Shown: positions 10,774-22,108 of the stretch, one piece after another
How positions within the stretch are numbered: position 1 is the stretch's first letter
Layout of the letters: every line of letters begins with the position of its first letter
Assembly: GCA_033439255.1 (NCBI GenBank)
Contig: CM065885.1
Location: 992,001-1,056,000 of the forward strand
DNA: 64,000 nucleotides
Direction: 5' to 3'
Source of the DNA: Hericium rajendrae
Taxonomy: Eukaryota; Basidiomycota; Agaricomycetes; Russulales; Hericiaceae
Notes under the pieces: generated by a model
The model's input: the letters and a program-made list of their open reading frames with translations, nothing else
Database searches by the model: none
What the model was told of the DNA's origin: nothing
Position numbers and translations under genes: made by a program

Positions 10774-12614
10774 CGTGTCGATTCCTTTGTATACCATACG
10801 ATGTCGATTTAATTTCTTCAAAGGCAAGATGGGGTGGAGGGCGGCGGATGGCATCCCGACAAAAGTGCGGTCGCTAGTCCGCTCGGCTATCATGTGTTTT
10901 GAGTTTCGCGAGACCTTCCATAAGCGCCTAAACAAACCAAGCATGAAAGGCTTTGCAGCGTTCCTCCGTTCTTAACGACCAGTGCAGCTAGCGGCAGGCA
11001 CCTCGATATGTTCCGCCAATTTGATGTGAGGCGCCGCCGCCGAACGACCCTCAGGTCCATGCACAGGTGAACGCTTGAGGTGATTTGATCCCTTTCAAAG
11101 ACAACCGCCTAGTGGCGCTACTCAGTGCGAAGGCCGCAAGCTTGGCCTCGCAGCTTAGCGAAGGCAATCATGTGAATTAACCTCAACCTTTCAAGGTTTG
11201 ATCGGCTGGACGCTGAGGATGAAATAATAATGTCAATAATGCCAGATTTGCTTAATATTGACAGGCGACAGCATCCGGAACTAGGAACCGGCATTGTGGA
11301 AAACACAATTTTCATCCGTGCTATGATAGTGCATGTCCTGTGCACAAGACAAGCACAGGTACGGTGCCAGCGTTGCAGCTAGGGCCATCTGAAAACTAAA
11401 AATCAAATGTGTAATCCCTGCATCGATGTGTCAGGACTCGAACACACCGGCGACTGACCAGAAAATGCATATGCCCACCCGGAGCATTCTGTGCGCGATA
11501 GCATCTCAGCGCGCGACCCGCAAATTAAATGTACGCGTGTCTCTGATGCAGGTCGATGCCGCCTCAAAGCCAATCAGCCCGGTGCATCGCCCGCGCACGC
11601 CCCGTCTATACGCCGAAGTTGAGTACTGAGTCTGATCACAGATCAGCATACCGGCCGCCCGTCACATGCGCGAGACTCGGGGGCTCGTTGCCAGGGCGGA
11701 CAGGCGCGTCCGCAAACTGATGGGCCCGCGCCGGGCATGCGCACGGTGCTTTTGCCACTGATGCGCTTCTGCGGGCGGTCTATATATTAGCCTTTCCATC
11801 TTGTGCCCGGCACGCCAGGGCGGCAGGAACGACGCACCGGGGATTCGTCGACGTGCGCGACGGTCGGCAGGATCGCCGTCCCGCGTGCAGGATGAGCAGC
11901 TGACGACGAGCTCGAGGCTAGCGCGATCGAAGAACGACGCACCGGGGATTTGTTGCGCGTGTGCTCGGTGCGCGACGGTCGGCAGATCACCGTCGCCCAG
12001 CCGGGCAGCTCGAGCACAACGAGCTCGAGGCAGCGCGATCGTCGGCGGCCGCCCCAGCCCCGCCCTTTCTCCCAATGCACATGAGCACCCCTTACCGGCG
12101 TCGAACCCAACAAAAATCGCATTGGCCACAGAACGAAAAAGACCAGCAGAGAAACAGAACGAGAAGACAAGGACAGCGGTACCAAAATCTGCGCTACATA
12201 TCTACCATACCACACCGAGCACGTCAAAGTCCCAAGGCGCATATAGTACAAGGTAAGGTGAAGCGAAGCAAGAAAGCGGCTGGTGGTAAGTTACAGCTGT
12301 GCGCGCGGACCGATCCAGAGAGTAGACAGGCGGGCGGGCAGGCGGGCGTATACTAGGTACAGTACCGTTACATGGCGGCGCGCGACAGCGAGGAAGGAAT
12401 GGAATGAAATGAAAGTCTACGACGGAACATACAAATGCGGTGTGCAGAGCGAAGGACAGGGACCGAGAACGAAATAGCAGATAGCACGAAGCGGACATGT
12501 CAGCGCTTGGAATACGAACGGAAGCGTGTGTGTGTGCGGGGCATCGACAGGGCGCGCTGGACGTTGAGCCAGCGTGAATCACGAACGGAAAGCAGAAGCA
12601 GCGCGGGCATCAGT
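10774..12614. other. 1.8 kb gene-free region
   Basis: No convincing gene. Open frames at 11662-12129, 11787-12251 and 11801-12256 overlap each other on both strands and lie on a GC-rich imperfect duplication (see the repeat at 11829). The 3' untranslated regions of the epimerase gene (plus) and the MED25 gene (minus) must end here, so the region is convergent. Confidence 0.5.
11829..12040. repeat. imperfect direct duplication, about 105 bp unit, two copies
   Basis: The stretch beginning ACGACGCACCGGGGATT at 11829 recurs at 11934. Shared blocks include GCGACGGTCGGCAG and ACGAGCTCGAGG, in the same order. The copies differ by many substitutions and small indels, so the duplication is not recent. 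No coding role is seen. Confidence 0.75.
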
Positions 12615-14665
12615 TCAGTACCCCGCCCAGTGCTGCACGGCCGCCGCATGCTCCGCGGGATACGCCTCATACACCGGGCCCGGCGCACCCGCATGGCGCA
12701 GCATGCCCGGCGACACCGCGGGGTTGAGCAGGTGCGAGTAGTCCGTCCCGCCCTGCGGCCACGCCTGGCCTGGCGGCGGGCGCGGCGGCGGCGCGTACTG
12801 CGCCTGCGGGACGGGGACGGCGAGCGCCTGCTCGTACTCTGGGTAGAAGATGAACGGCTTGTCGCCGTCGTCGAGCGGCGCGTCGGGCGGCGGGGGGTAG
12901 GGCGGCATGTACGCCGCGGGCGGCGGCGGGTTCTGGAAGTCGGGCGGCGGCGGGTTCTGGAAGTCGGGCCCCGGCGGCGGTTGGGGCGGCATCATCGCGG
13001 GCGCGGGCATGGGCAGCGGCTCAGCCACACTCTCCGCCATCTGCGCGTGCGCCTGCGAGTGCGCGAGCATAGCCCCCGCGTCCTGCGCCCAGAGCTGCCC
13101 GATCGCAGGCGCAGGCTCCTTAAGCGGCGCAGACGGGTACACGACGTCCGGGTCGCGCGGTGCATGGTCCGCGGGCGGCACGGCGGCCTCGCACACGGGC
13201 GGGAGCGCCGCGAGCGGCGAGAGCGCCGTCGGCGACGCGGCGGACGTGGGCGAGTCCGAGTCGGACGACGCGATGCGCGGCGAGCGGCGGGTCTGCTTGC
13301 GCTGGCGGCGCGGGAGCGCGGGGCGCGGGGCGGCGTAGAGGGCGTGCGCGTGCGCGTGCGCGTCGGGCGTGCTGGAGATGGCGTCGAGCGCGTGGTCGTA
13401 GCTGGTGTCGCCGCTGTCGTCGCGCACGAAGGGCGCGCGGGCGGGCTGCAGGCCGTATGTCCGCTTTTTCGTGAGGCCGTGCACCTTCTGGAGGTGCTTG
13501 ACGAGGCTGGGGCGCTGGATTTCGGGTTCGTGGCGCAGGTGGATTGCGGGGCGGATGGGGATGCGTTGGGCGACGCCTGCGGGCGGGAAGCTGTTGTTGC
13601 GAGGGAGGCTGGCGCGGAGCGGGTGGGAGAGCGATGTGTTCTGAGGCGGAGTGTTGGTAGGGATATAGGACGACGAAGCTGGGTAAGTGTCCGCCGATTC
13701 GGGTATAGCGCCCATGCCTGACCGATATTATTTAGTTTATTTCAAAAGGGCGTCGAGTATGTGCTGACCTTGCTGCATTACAGGGACGGGACTAACAGGA
13801 CACGAGAGGAAGAACGAGTATTTATCCAAGTCGGCTGGGAACCAGGGATTAGCATTGCAGCACCCTTGAATCCGTGACTGCATCCAGCCAAGACAATAAG
13901 CTAGACGTGCGAAGCAGCCAAGAGAAACGGACGAACGGTATCGGCATGCAAACGAACGAATTTATCCATATCATGTCCAGGAGCAGGCGTGAGGATCATA
14001 TGCAGATAGATACTTTTCTGGAAACAAACGAAAAAGTACAGTATATATTCGAGACGGGATGTAGACGCATACCTGGCAAACCACCGAGGAGAGATAGTCC
14101 CAAGCCGACTGAGAGTCAGGGGTGCTCGGGATGCCAACCATGTCGTCAAGGTCGTCAGTGGGAGTCGAGGCAGAGACCACAATAAGGTGCCGGGTAGTGG
14201 GAACGTCTTGGAAGGTCGAGGAAAGCAGCTGCAACGAGATGGTCGGAACGCGGACGCGAAGAGACCTTCGAGACCTACTTCGAGCGCGCGATACAACGTC
14301 CCAAGCGAGATCCTGTTCTTTGGATGCGCGATAGGGCGGAGCTCCGGCAGTTGGTTGTACTGCCGCGAGCGATTGAGCGCGGGCGAGAGCTGGTCCTCCG
14401 AGGGCGCTGGACAGCTCGTCATCCAAAGTATCTGAATCTATCGTCAAAGGGATGCATTAGCAGCTCTGAGAGGCAAAGACTGCAAAACGCGCACTGGAAC
14501 ATGAGGGTTGGCTCTCCGCATGGTTCCAAGGAGGTTTGGGAGATAGTGATCTCGCAGATCGGGCCAGCGAGACATCATCTCCTCCGAGTTCTCAATGAGG
14601 ACGAGGGTCGCGACGGAGTGTCCTGGCGCGAGTGGGGAGAAGATCCCAGGCGGGAGTGCCTCCAT
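12615..14665 (-). CDS. MED25: Mediator subunit 25-type von Willebrand A domain protein
   Basis: Predicted Mediator co-activator subunit, which links activators to RNA polymerase II. Six exons (14665-14495, 14437-14279, 14228-14073, 14017-13937, 13877-13769, 13717-12615) give 592 residues. Residues 1-210 read as the MED25-type vWA domain: VATLVLIENSEEM strand, then IQILWM, the RHLIVVSAS strand, and SIYLHMILTP. The rest is long, Pro/Ala-rich and probably disordered, with a doubled DFQNPPPP (24-bp DNA repeat at 12927-12968). One intron donor (13936) is GTTCGT. The vWA assignment rests on the overall pattern; other MED25 domains are not visible, as is usual in fungi. It is divergent from the WHI2-like gene, 731 bp apart. 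Confidence 0.82.
12927..12968 (-). repeat. 24-bp in-frame tandem repeat coding DFQNPPPP
   Basis: The unit CGGGTTCTGGAAGTCGGG plus a GGC run starts at 12927 and again at 12951. It keeps the frame of the MED25-type gene and doubles a Pro-rich peptide in the disordered tail. Confidence 0.8.
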
Positions 14666-15396
14666 GGCGAGAAAAGGCAGGAAAAATTCCGAAAAAAATT
14701 GTGAGTGTGCCGATGGAGGCCTAAATGAATTCGGGTAGTGGAGCCGGGGACTAAGTGAAACGAGAGTGTGACCGATGGGGTGTTGATGTAGGGTATCGGC
14801 GCAGGGTATCGGGTTGCGGGGAGTGAGCGCACGCGGAGAGGTGGAACGAAGGAGGCGGTGGATCGGTATAGGACTCGGGGAGTCGGAGATTCGAAAGAGG
14901 GTAAAGCCAGGCAAAGCAAGGCCTGTGTTCCTTGAAAAAGAACGTCGTTAACGGCTCCCGGGCATCTGTATCGCACACAAGATCAGTAATCATCGCGTCT
15001 ACACCTACGAATTAGGTTTTCTGCATCTGATCTCCTCCTTCCCCCTTTCCAAATCCGCCGTTTATCAGAACAATTACCCCCGTCCCGTGCACGCTCGTCT
15101 CTTGCCCTGGAACCCGGTCTTATCCGTACAAATCATTTTTTTCCGTGTTCAACGCTCCCCAAAGAGCCATCTGGCCACACAAAAAATCCGTGGGACTGCG
15201 ACTCCTACGACCGTATTTACACAGGGCTATTGAGTGTAGTCGTGGCGCACAGATCCCGAGATTCACATACGGACGTGAGTGAGAGTGGTCATTGGATATT
15301 CGCCCGTGTTTGTTCCGAACAAACACGCCCCTGCCTCGCGTGTCACGACAAGTCGCGCCTGCGACACCGTCGACCACGCTCTCAACGTAGACCACG
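14666..15396. promoter_or_regulatory. divergent promoter region, MED25-type and WHI2-like genes
   Basis: 731 bp between the two start codons. There are several small open frames but none with family features. Pyrimidine-rich runs lie before each start. No binding site is assigned. Confidence 0.45.
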
Positions 15397-16724
15397 ATGG
15401 CCGCAACAATGTCCTCTTCGCCCATCACACAGGTATCGCAGACGCCAGTGCACACGAACCTACAGCCTCCGCTGCTCACACGGCTCCTCCTCGACCTGCG
15501 GGGCAAACGTTTCTCAGTCGACCGCGAGACCATCATGAACCTGCCCGAGTCGGTCCTTCTCTGCCTCTTCCCCAACGGCCTCGTCCTCAGCCGCCAGAGC
15601 GTCGCCTTATCGGATGGAGGCGAGAACTCTGAAGAGGAGGAGCTCTACGGTGTCGATGTACGCGATTTCCCCCGCTTCCCACCGCGCTGCCGGTGCTCAC
15701 TGACGATGCGATCGTGACAGTTTGATCCGGACTGTTTCTCCTACGTCCTCCAGTTTTTCCGGACTGCCTCGGACGCGTTCTACGGCACGGATGCAGCCCC
15801 CGGCCTCTTTGTCGCGCAGCAGCACCTCATCGACGCCTCGCCGTCGGCCGACTTCGCGCCGAACCAGAACCCGCTCCTCTCCAAGCAGGCCATCATCGTC
15901 CTGCGTGAGGAGCTCGAGTACTTCTCGATACCGCCCAAGGACGGCAAGGCCTCGACGGACGCAACTGGCATCGCCGGCGAGGAGCTGCAGAATCTGAAGC
16001 GGAACTGCGGCGAGTATCTCCTTGAAAAGCGCAATATCTTTACTGCGCTGCAACGCAATGTCAACAAGGAGAACAACGTGGCGGAGCAGCATCTGATTGA
16101 CATGTTGTGCATGAGGTGAGCTTATTTGGCGTTTTTGATCGATAGAGCCCCGCGCGACATATGGCGGAGGCTGCGAGATATATCCATCCACCCGCCTCGG
16201 CTCCTCGCAGCTTAGACTTCGACACTCTTGTGAGGCAAATATCACGCGGGGCCTGTCGTTCTGAAAACAGTTGTCTTTCATATACGCCGAACTAACACCC
16301 CTGTCAAGTGGTTTCGATCGGGATGATGAATGGGGCTACCGCGCCTTGGAGCCCTCGCGCTGTTGCATCTCCTCAATAGCTCTCGTGCTTCTCAAGACGG
16401 GCATCGTCCATCACACGGCGCCGTCAGGTGAACGCCAGGTCACCGTCGATTACAATCAGATGGCGACCGCGCAAAAGCTCCTCTTATTCTGGCGGAAACC
16501 AGCGGTACGTGATGTGCGATAGCACTGGCGCCGGCACTGACGTCCGTGTTCGTGTAGCGCAAGTGCTGGTGGGACGGCATTGAAGTCGACTTGGCGCAGC
16601 CCGGGGAACAGCCGAGAAGCGTCAAGCTGTGGGCCCGTCGGGTGTGGACGCTGGAGCTCAGCTTGGTGCGTGCACCCGTGCTTCTTCTGTTCCGTTCATT
16701 CTCAATGACGACGCTCAGGTATGA
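15397..16724 (+). CDS. WHI2: Whi2-like BTB/POZ domain protein
   Basis: Five exons (15397-15657, 15721-16115, 16309-16504, 16558-16665, 16719-16724) give 321 residues. The BTB-type block starts near residue 28 (LLDLRGKRFSVDRET, then NLPESVLLCLFPNG), as in yeast Whi2 and its fission-yeast relatives. Those act in stress response and in low-amino-acid control of TORC1 with the Psr phosphatases. Further conserved runs are SCYVLQ-like FDPDCFSYVLQFFR, EELEYFSIPP, and a C-terminal block ending WTLELSLV. The last exon holds only Val and the stop (GTA TGA); reading through the last donor would add an unrelated tail. The 193-nt third intron (16116-16308) is longer than its neighbours. Confidence 0.88.
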
Positions 16725-17436
16725 ACGTTTGAACCTTGATGGTCGCATTCGGACTTATCTTCGCGCCCGCGTGCGTTACGTAGCGCGGGTGTCGTCACTC
16801 GCGCACCGCATGATGCATGCCTTTCTGTTCCCTTCGTCATTTATCAGTTGCACATCCACGGATACCCTCATACCGCACTCGCTCTCCACCTTCTTTGGCA
16901 CTACCGGCACATTTCGCTCCCGTCTCCGTTCGTCGCGTCTGTGGATAATTAATATCGCGCGCAAACGCTATCTATGTAGGTCTTCTATGGTTCGAGCATA
17001 TCGAGGTCATCGAAACTATATACATCAGAGTTACATCGACCAATCGGCTAGGACTGTCCATCACGAACGTTGGGTGCACGTACCGGAGAGTTTCTTTCCT
17101 TTTGGAGCTGGCGCGCTTCTTGGCGACCCCTGTGTGCAGAGCGGACCGCTCGTTGACCTGCTGGCAAGGCGTGCGTGGGATGCGGTGTGATGTTTTTCAC
17201 CTTCTGGTGGATCGGGAAACCGTTTCCGCGTGTGCAGTGTTATCGCCGTCCGAGGCGTCGCATGTCCGAGACCGAAGCGCGGGTTTCTATCCGATAAGAC
17301 TTATCATCCGTAATCGAATAAATGAATGAATTATACTGTACATTCAAGCTCCGCGCGCATGGATAACGTTTTGGCTTTCTGCCGCCTTCGACCACGATCT
17401 CGCGTACACTCTCACGTACGCTACAACAACATCACG
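16725..17436. other. intergenic region before LTO1
   Basis: No supported gene in 712 bp. An open frame from 16591 continues through here, but it is the unspliced read-through of the WHI2-like gene. An in-frame ATG at 17359 could extend LTO1 by 26 residues; the shorter start at 17437 is preferred because the extra residues look non-coding. Confidence 0.5.
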
Positions 17437-18040
17437 ATGGGCGACTTCGACCTCGAAGACCTCGTGCACGTCGAGCAGACGTACGTACGCCGCCGCCGTC
17501 CGCCACTCTCCGCCGCTGATCTTGATCTGATGTCGCGCCGCGCAGATTCTACGACGCGGGCTACGCGGACGGCTATGCGCACGGCCGCGTGCACGGGCTC
17601 ATCGAGGGGCGCGCGCTCGGGCGCGAGAAGGGCTTCGAGATCGGCGCGGAGCTCGGGTTCTACGAGGGCGCGGCGCGCGTGTGGGCCGCCACTGCGCGCG
17701 CGGACGAGTGCGTGCCCCTCCCTCTCCCTCTCCTGCCGCTGTGAACGGGTGCTGATGGTGGGTCAGCCGGGCGATGCACCATGCGCGGCGGCTAAGGGAG
17801 ATGATTGCGGGGTTTCCGCGCACGAATCCGAGTCCGGATGCGGGGGTTGATATTGGGGCGCTGTTGCGCCAGGTGCGCTCGCGGTATAAGGCGCTGTGCG
17901 CGTCGGTTGGCGTGCGTGCGAGCGTGCGCGCTACTGCTGCGGAGGACGGCGCGGAGGGTGAGCTTGGGGAGGAGCGGAAGAAAAGGAGCGTTTGGAAGGT
18001 CGAGGGCGCGCCGAGGCAGGCGGAGGGGCTCAGCTTTTGA
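17437..18040 (+). CDS. LTO1: LTO1 (ORAOV1-type) Fe-S targeting adaptor
   Basis: Exons 17437-17480, 17546-17707 and 17767-18040 give 159 residues. Exon 2 encodes the deca-GX3 motif almost perfectly: Gly recurs every fourth residue from AGYADG to GFYEG, followed by AARVW. This motif marks Yae1 and Lto1, which form a complex that recruits the ABC protein Rli1/ABCE1 to the cytosolic iron-sulfur assembly machinery. GREKGFEIG and GFYEG favour Lto1 over Yae1. The protein ends in Leu-Ser-Phe, which fits the C-terminal tripeptide ([LIM]-[DES]-[WF]) read by the CIA targeting complex. The C-terminal half is GC-rich and basic. Confidence 0.88.
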
Positions 18041-18784
18041 GGTGTGCTGGCGTGCTTTCCAGGCGAGCGGGCAGAGATTCATCTTTCGCCCCGAGCCCGG
18101 CTTTGGCTCGGGTGCGCAAGGTGGTCCGGGGAGCGCCACCAACCGAGGCCACGCGATGGTCAGAGCAGCGTCAAGCTTGCCCGCCGGAGCGGAGCGCGGG
18201 GTGCCTTTGTGATGCGATCTGGCGCGACGGGTCCGCTGCAGAGATAAGGTATGCGGGCGGAGATGCGTGAGGAGGCATGCCGTGATATTTACTGTATGTA
18301 TCTCAGATATGCCTTCGCGTGCCTACTTATTGACACCTGCGGCTGCATGATTTGATTGACCATGAGTTTAATTTTATGCAGTCATTGGATGGCCACTGCG
18401 GTGGACCTGCTTGTATCTGTCGCTATGGACAGATACAAACAGGAGGCGTATTCCCCCAACGCCGAAGTTATCGCCATCGAATTCCGCCTTTTCGTTCGTG
18501 CATGGTCATCAGACGGACGCTAACCCCTCATCGAGTCATCCATCTAAGCTGTTTCACCTTCTCATGGCGCCACAATCCCAGCATAAATCCCGGAGACAGC
18601 CCCGCTCTGCTATCGTCGATCTGCGCACTTATATTCACTACACACGATACATTGTACAAATTCACAAGCGCCCCGCCATCGATACATTCCCAATAGATAC
18701 TGCCACCGATTGGTTCACCGACAGGAAAAGCCTCCAGCGGCGGTCCGCTTTGCCGCCGCGACCTTCTTCTATACGTCCCGCAGT
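18041..18784. other. convergent intergenic region
   Basis: 744 bp between the 3' ends of LTO1 (plus) and the amine oxidase (minus). No supported gene; overlapping short frames only. Confidence 0.5.
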
Positions 18785-21700
18785 TCAATGACAACAGCTG
18801 GTCCCTTCGTGGGGGGGATTCGCTGTGAATGCATTGACGCTCTTCGGATCTTTGCCGCTGGGAACGTCCATGCCGGGATTCGCCGCGAAGAAACTCACAG
18901 GCTTGAGCGTGAGACGGAGGTGGTCCACTGGCATCCTGTGCGGCGCGTGTCGAGTCAGCATCGCCGTCGCGAGAACGAGAACGAGAAGGAGGATTCTGCG
19001 CCAGCGCAGAGATAGAAAAACAGCAGACGGCGGGAGATATCCGACGCAGCTGCAACGCCACTTCCGAAACCTGAACCGCAACCTGGCGAGGAACAACAGT
19101 GTACGTGCAAAAGACATGCAAAGAAGAATTAAACGCAAAAAGAGAGAGACACGCACACAGGCCAGTCCTCAGGGCGCGGGATGTGCGTCACCCCGACCGT
19201 CAGATACACGAGCAGATCCTCGTCCTCGAGGCTCGCGTCCCCGTCGTCCTGCACCCACCGCCCGATGCTGTCCGCCGGCTCCCCGCGCGCCTGCGGCACG
19301 TACTTGCCCGACGGCCACATGCGCCCGCCGAAGGCGTCCTCCTTCTCGCGCACGACCCACACGGGGTACTTCGCGAAGCGCGCGCGGCGGCCCACCCAGC
19401 TGTCGTCGCGCGGCAGGAACGGCGTCACGCCGCCCTTGATGCCCAGCGCGTAGCCCACGGGCTGCCCCGACGCGTAGTGCTTGCGCGCGTTGTTCACGAT
19501 GCGCCAGCGCCGGTCCGCGGCCGCGTCGAACGTGCGCGGGCCCTCGCTCGCCTTGGCGACGGTGCGGGTGTGCACTGCGAACGCGTTGCCTGCGAAGTTC
19601 TCGGGCGAGCCCGTCGGGTGCGGGCTCGGGAGCACGTCCGACTCGACGACGGAGTTTGAGAGACCGTCGATCATCGGGTCGAGGCGCACGGAGAACATGT
19701 GCTGGTGGTTCTGCGCGGAGATGTTGCGCGCGACGTGCACGCCGTACGGCGAGGGCTCGTTGTCGCCGCCGACGTATACCTGCAGGATGCCCGTGAGGCG
19801 GACCTCGAGCTCGATTGTCCCGTCTTGGTAGAAGATGTAGTTGAAGATGTATTCTGGATTTCAATGCCACGCTCAGCATCGACAAAGTGGACGAATATGG
19901 CGGGCGCGTACCGTAGTTCGCCAACGTGCATGCCATGTTTAGGACCAGCCTGCGGCTGCGCACCGATCTCGACCGTCCGCCTACTCTGTAATCTGAATGC
20001 TTCCAGAGTAAGCCGTTGTCCTCTTCGTGGATGCAGATCGCGTTCTTGACGATGACGGCAGAGCCATCATGGCCTGTGTAGGCGCCGTCCTGTACGAGAC
20101 CATGTGAACATACAGATGGGCAGATGCATGGAAGAACGGACCAGATAGTGGATCTGGCCGAGGCAGTCGCAACCGAGCGTCAATTCGTTAGCCATAGTGC
20201 CCATGCCGTATTCGCCACTGAGCAGTCAGAGGTCAGCATGAACGGCCAACGAACAAATCTTATAGTCATACCTATCGAAGGCAAACTTTCTAGGATGTGG
20301 ATGCTCCGGGGTTCCGTAGGGGACGACCATCTCCGCAAGCGAAAGGCGGTAGAAGAGCGGGCGCTCTTCACCGTTATCGTTGTAAGTGATAGTCGAGAGC
20401 ACAATGCCCTCGCGGTGGCCAAACGCTGCAGCACCCCCCAGTCAGGACCGCCCTCGCCGCTAGAAACCACGCCCACTCACAGATGTGCATTTTCCACTTC
20501 TGCCACTCGAGCACGTTCCCGTCCATTTTGAAGCTGACGCCCTCGGGCTGTATGACGTGCAGCGGCTTCGGCGCCTCGCGCTGCTTATACTCCACGCCCG
20601 CCTGCTTCGCGTCTTCCTCCATCAGGTCCAAGAGGAAGTTCTGCCCCACGCGCGGCGGGGGGATGCGCGGGCGGTTCGCGGACTCGGGCGTGTCCTGCGT
20701 GAGCGGGGGCGGCTTCGTGGTCGACACGGAGAGCTTCTTGTCGGGGGACCAGGCCGCCGGGAAGTCAATGTGGATGACTTTCTCGGTCATGATGTCGATG
20801 ACGGGGACGAAGTCCTGCGGGAAGTCAGCACCGACGGGATTCACGCGAAAGGGTGCGCACCATGGGGTGGCCGTAGTGGTTGTCGTCCTTGGAGAAGCGC
20901 GCGAACATGAGCGCTTGCTGGATGCGCTGGTTCTTGGGGAATCGGTCGTCGTACCCGATCGACCAGCCGTCGGCGAAGAGCTGCTCGGGCTTGATGCCTA
21001 CGATAATACGCCAGTCAGCGTGCGCGGGGTGAAACTCGACCTGGGAGTGCTCACCGACATCCGCCGCTAACTTCTGGATGCGCTCATCTTTCCTGATGAT
21101 GTCCTCGCACGAGAGCAGCTCGCCGGGTGAGATCTGGGGCTGCGTGCCTACAGGCAGCTTGACCAGCTGCTCGACTTCCCACTTCAGGGCTTCCGGCGAC
21201 AAGGCAACAATGGCGTTATACGCATCGCTGTGAAGAATATAAATCAGACTACAGAAAATCTCAATGCACATTTGACATACCCCGTCACGGCATCGAGGAA
21301 CTAGATCAAAAAGAGACTGGCAGTCAGTAATCGAATTGCTAAGACAAGGCAATGAAGTCGGAAATAGACGACGCGCCTGTCATCTCCACGATGCGCACGA
21401 ATGGGGCTCGCCCTCGTCTAGCAACGATTAGGGAACAGGAAGCGATTAGATGGACATCCACCACGCAATCACCAACACAGCCACGCCGGGGAATCTATCG
21501 CGAAATGTACGCTCCGCCACGAACAACGCGACAACGCAGCATCCAAAGGGGACGTCCTTCTCCGAGCTATGCGCCTTGATCTGTGGCCGCACACTGCCCT
21601 TCCAGAAGCGCGCCCATCTCCGTCTTCCAGCCACTACATCCCACCGCGCAGCAGACAAAAACAAGCGACTCACATCGACCTCCGCCTTGCGGATAATGGG

Positions 21701-22108
21701 GCCCTGGAACTTCTCCGGCGCCTGGCCTGGCGCGAGCGGGATGCCCAGATACGCAAGCACGGTCCGCTTCGGCGGCGGCAGCAGGTAATTCGTGATGAAG
21801 CGCACGGCGCTGAAGTCCGTCTTCGCGGCGACGTAGTGGCGCACCGCGAACGAGACCGCGAGGATCTGCGCGCAGAGTGAGATTCAGAAGCACGATCCTC
21901 ATGGAAGACGCACCTCGTCCGCACTCAAGGGATCGAGCGGGTGCCCGGCCTTCGCGTGCGCGACCGCCTGGGCGGCGTCGACGTCGCGCTTCACGCCGGA
22001 CGCAGTGCCCGGCGCGATGATATTTGATTTCGCTGATGTCGTGTTCGCGTCCGCGGCGACGTCACTGGCGATGGGTGCATGATCGGGGGCTGAGTCGTTG
22101 GGCGCCAT
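18785..22108 (-). CDS. copper amine oxidase (primary-amine oxidase)
   Basis: Oxidises primary amines to aldehyde, ammonia and H2O2, using Cu(II) and the self-made cofactor topaquinone. Eleven exons (22108-21914, 21865-21674, 21300-21281, 21227-21055, 20997-20861, 20814-20481, 20425-20272, 20217-20142, 20089-19912, 19853-19157, 18935-18785) join in frame to 768 residues. Seen: the N-terminal domain (LSPEALKWEVEQL), a GYDDRFPKNQ block, YRLSLAEMVVPYGTP, EYGMGTMANEL, the topaquinone site TLANYEY (precursor Tyr near residue 486) and the copper ligand pair NHQHMFS. No signal peptide and no C-terminal SKL-type tag are seen, so cytosol or peroxisome by another route. Introns of 373 and 221 nt are unusually long here; the 373-nt one could hide a small exon. 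Confidence 0.93.

Noticed and set aside
11787-12256. Overlapping 150-codon frames on both strands
   Set aside because: They lie on an imperfect GC-rich duplication; open by composition only.
12435-13721. 428-codon plus-strand frame, Arg/Val-rich
   Set aside because: It is the antisense shadow of the GC-rich last exon of the MED25-type gene, which has splice-supported continuity and domain motifs.
19099-19963. Long Arg/Ala-rich frames on both strands over the amine oxidase
   Set aside because: Shadows of the large GC-rich exon 10 of the amine oxidase.
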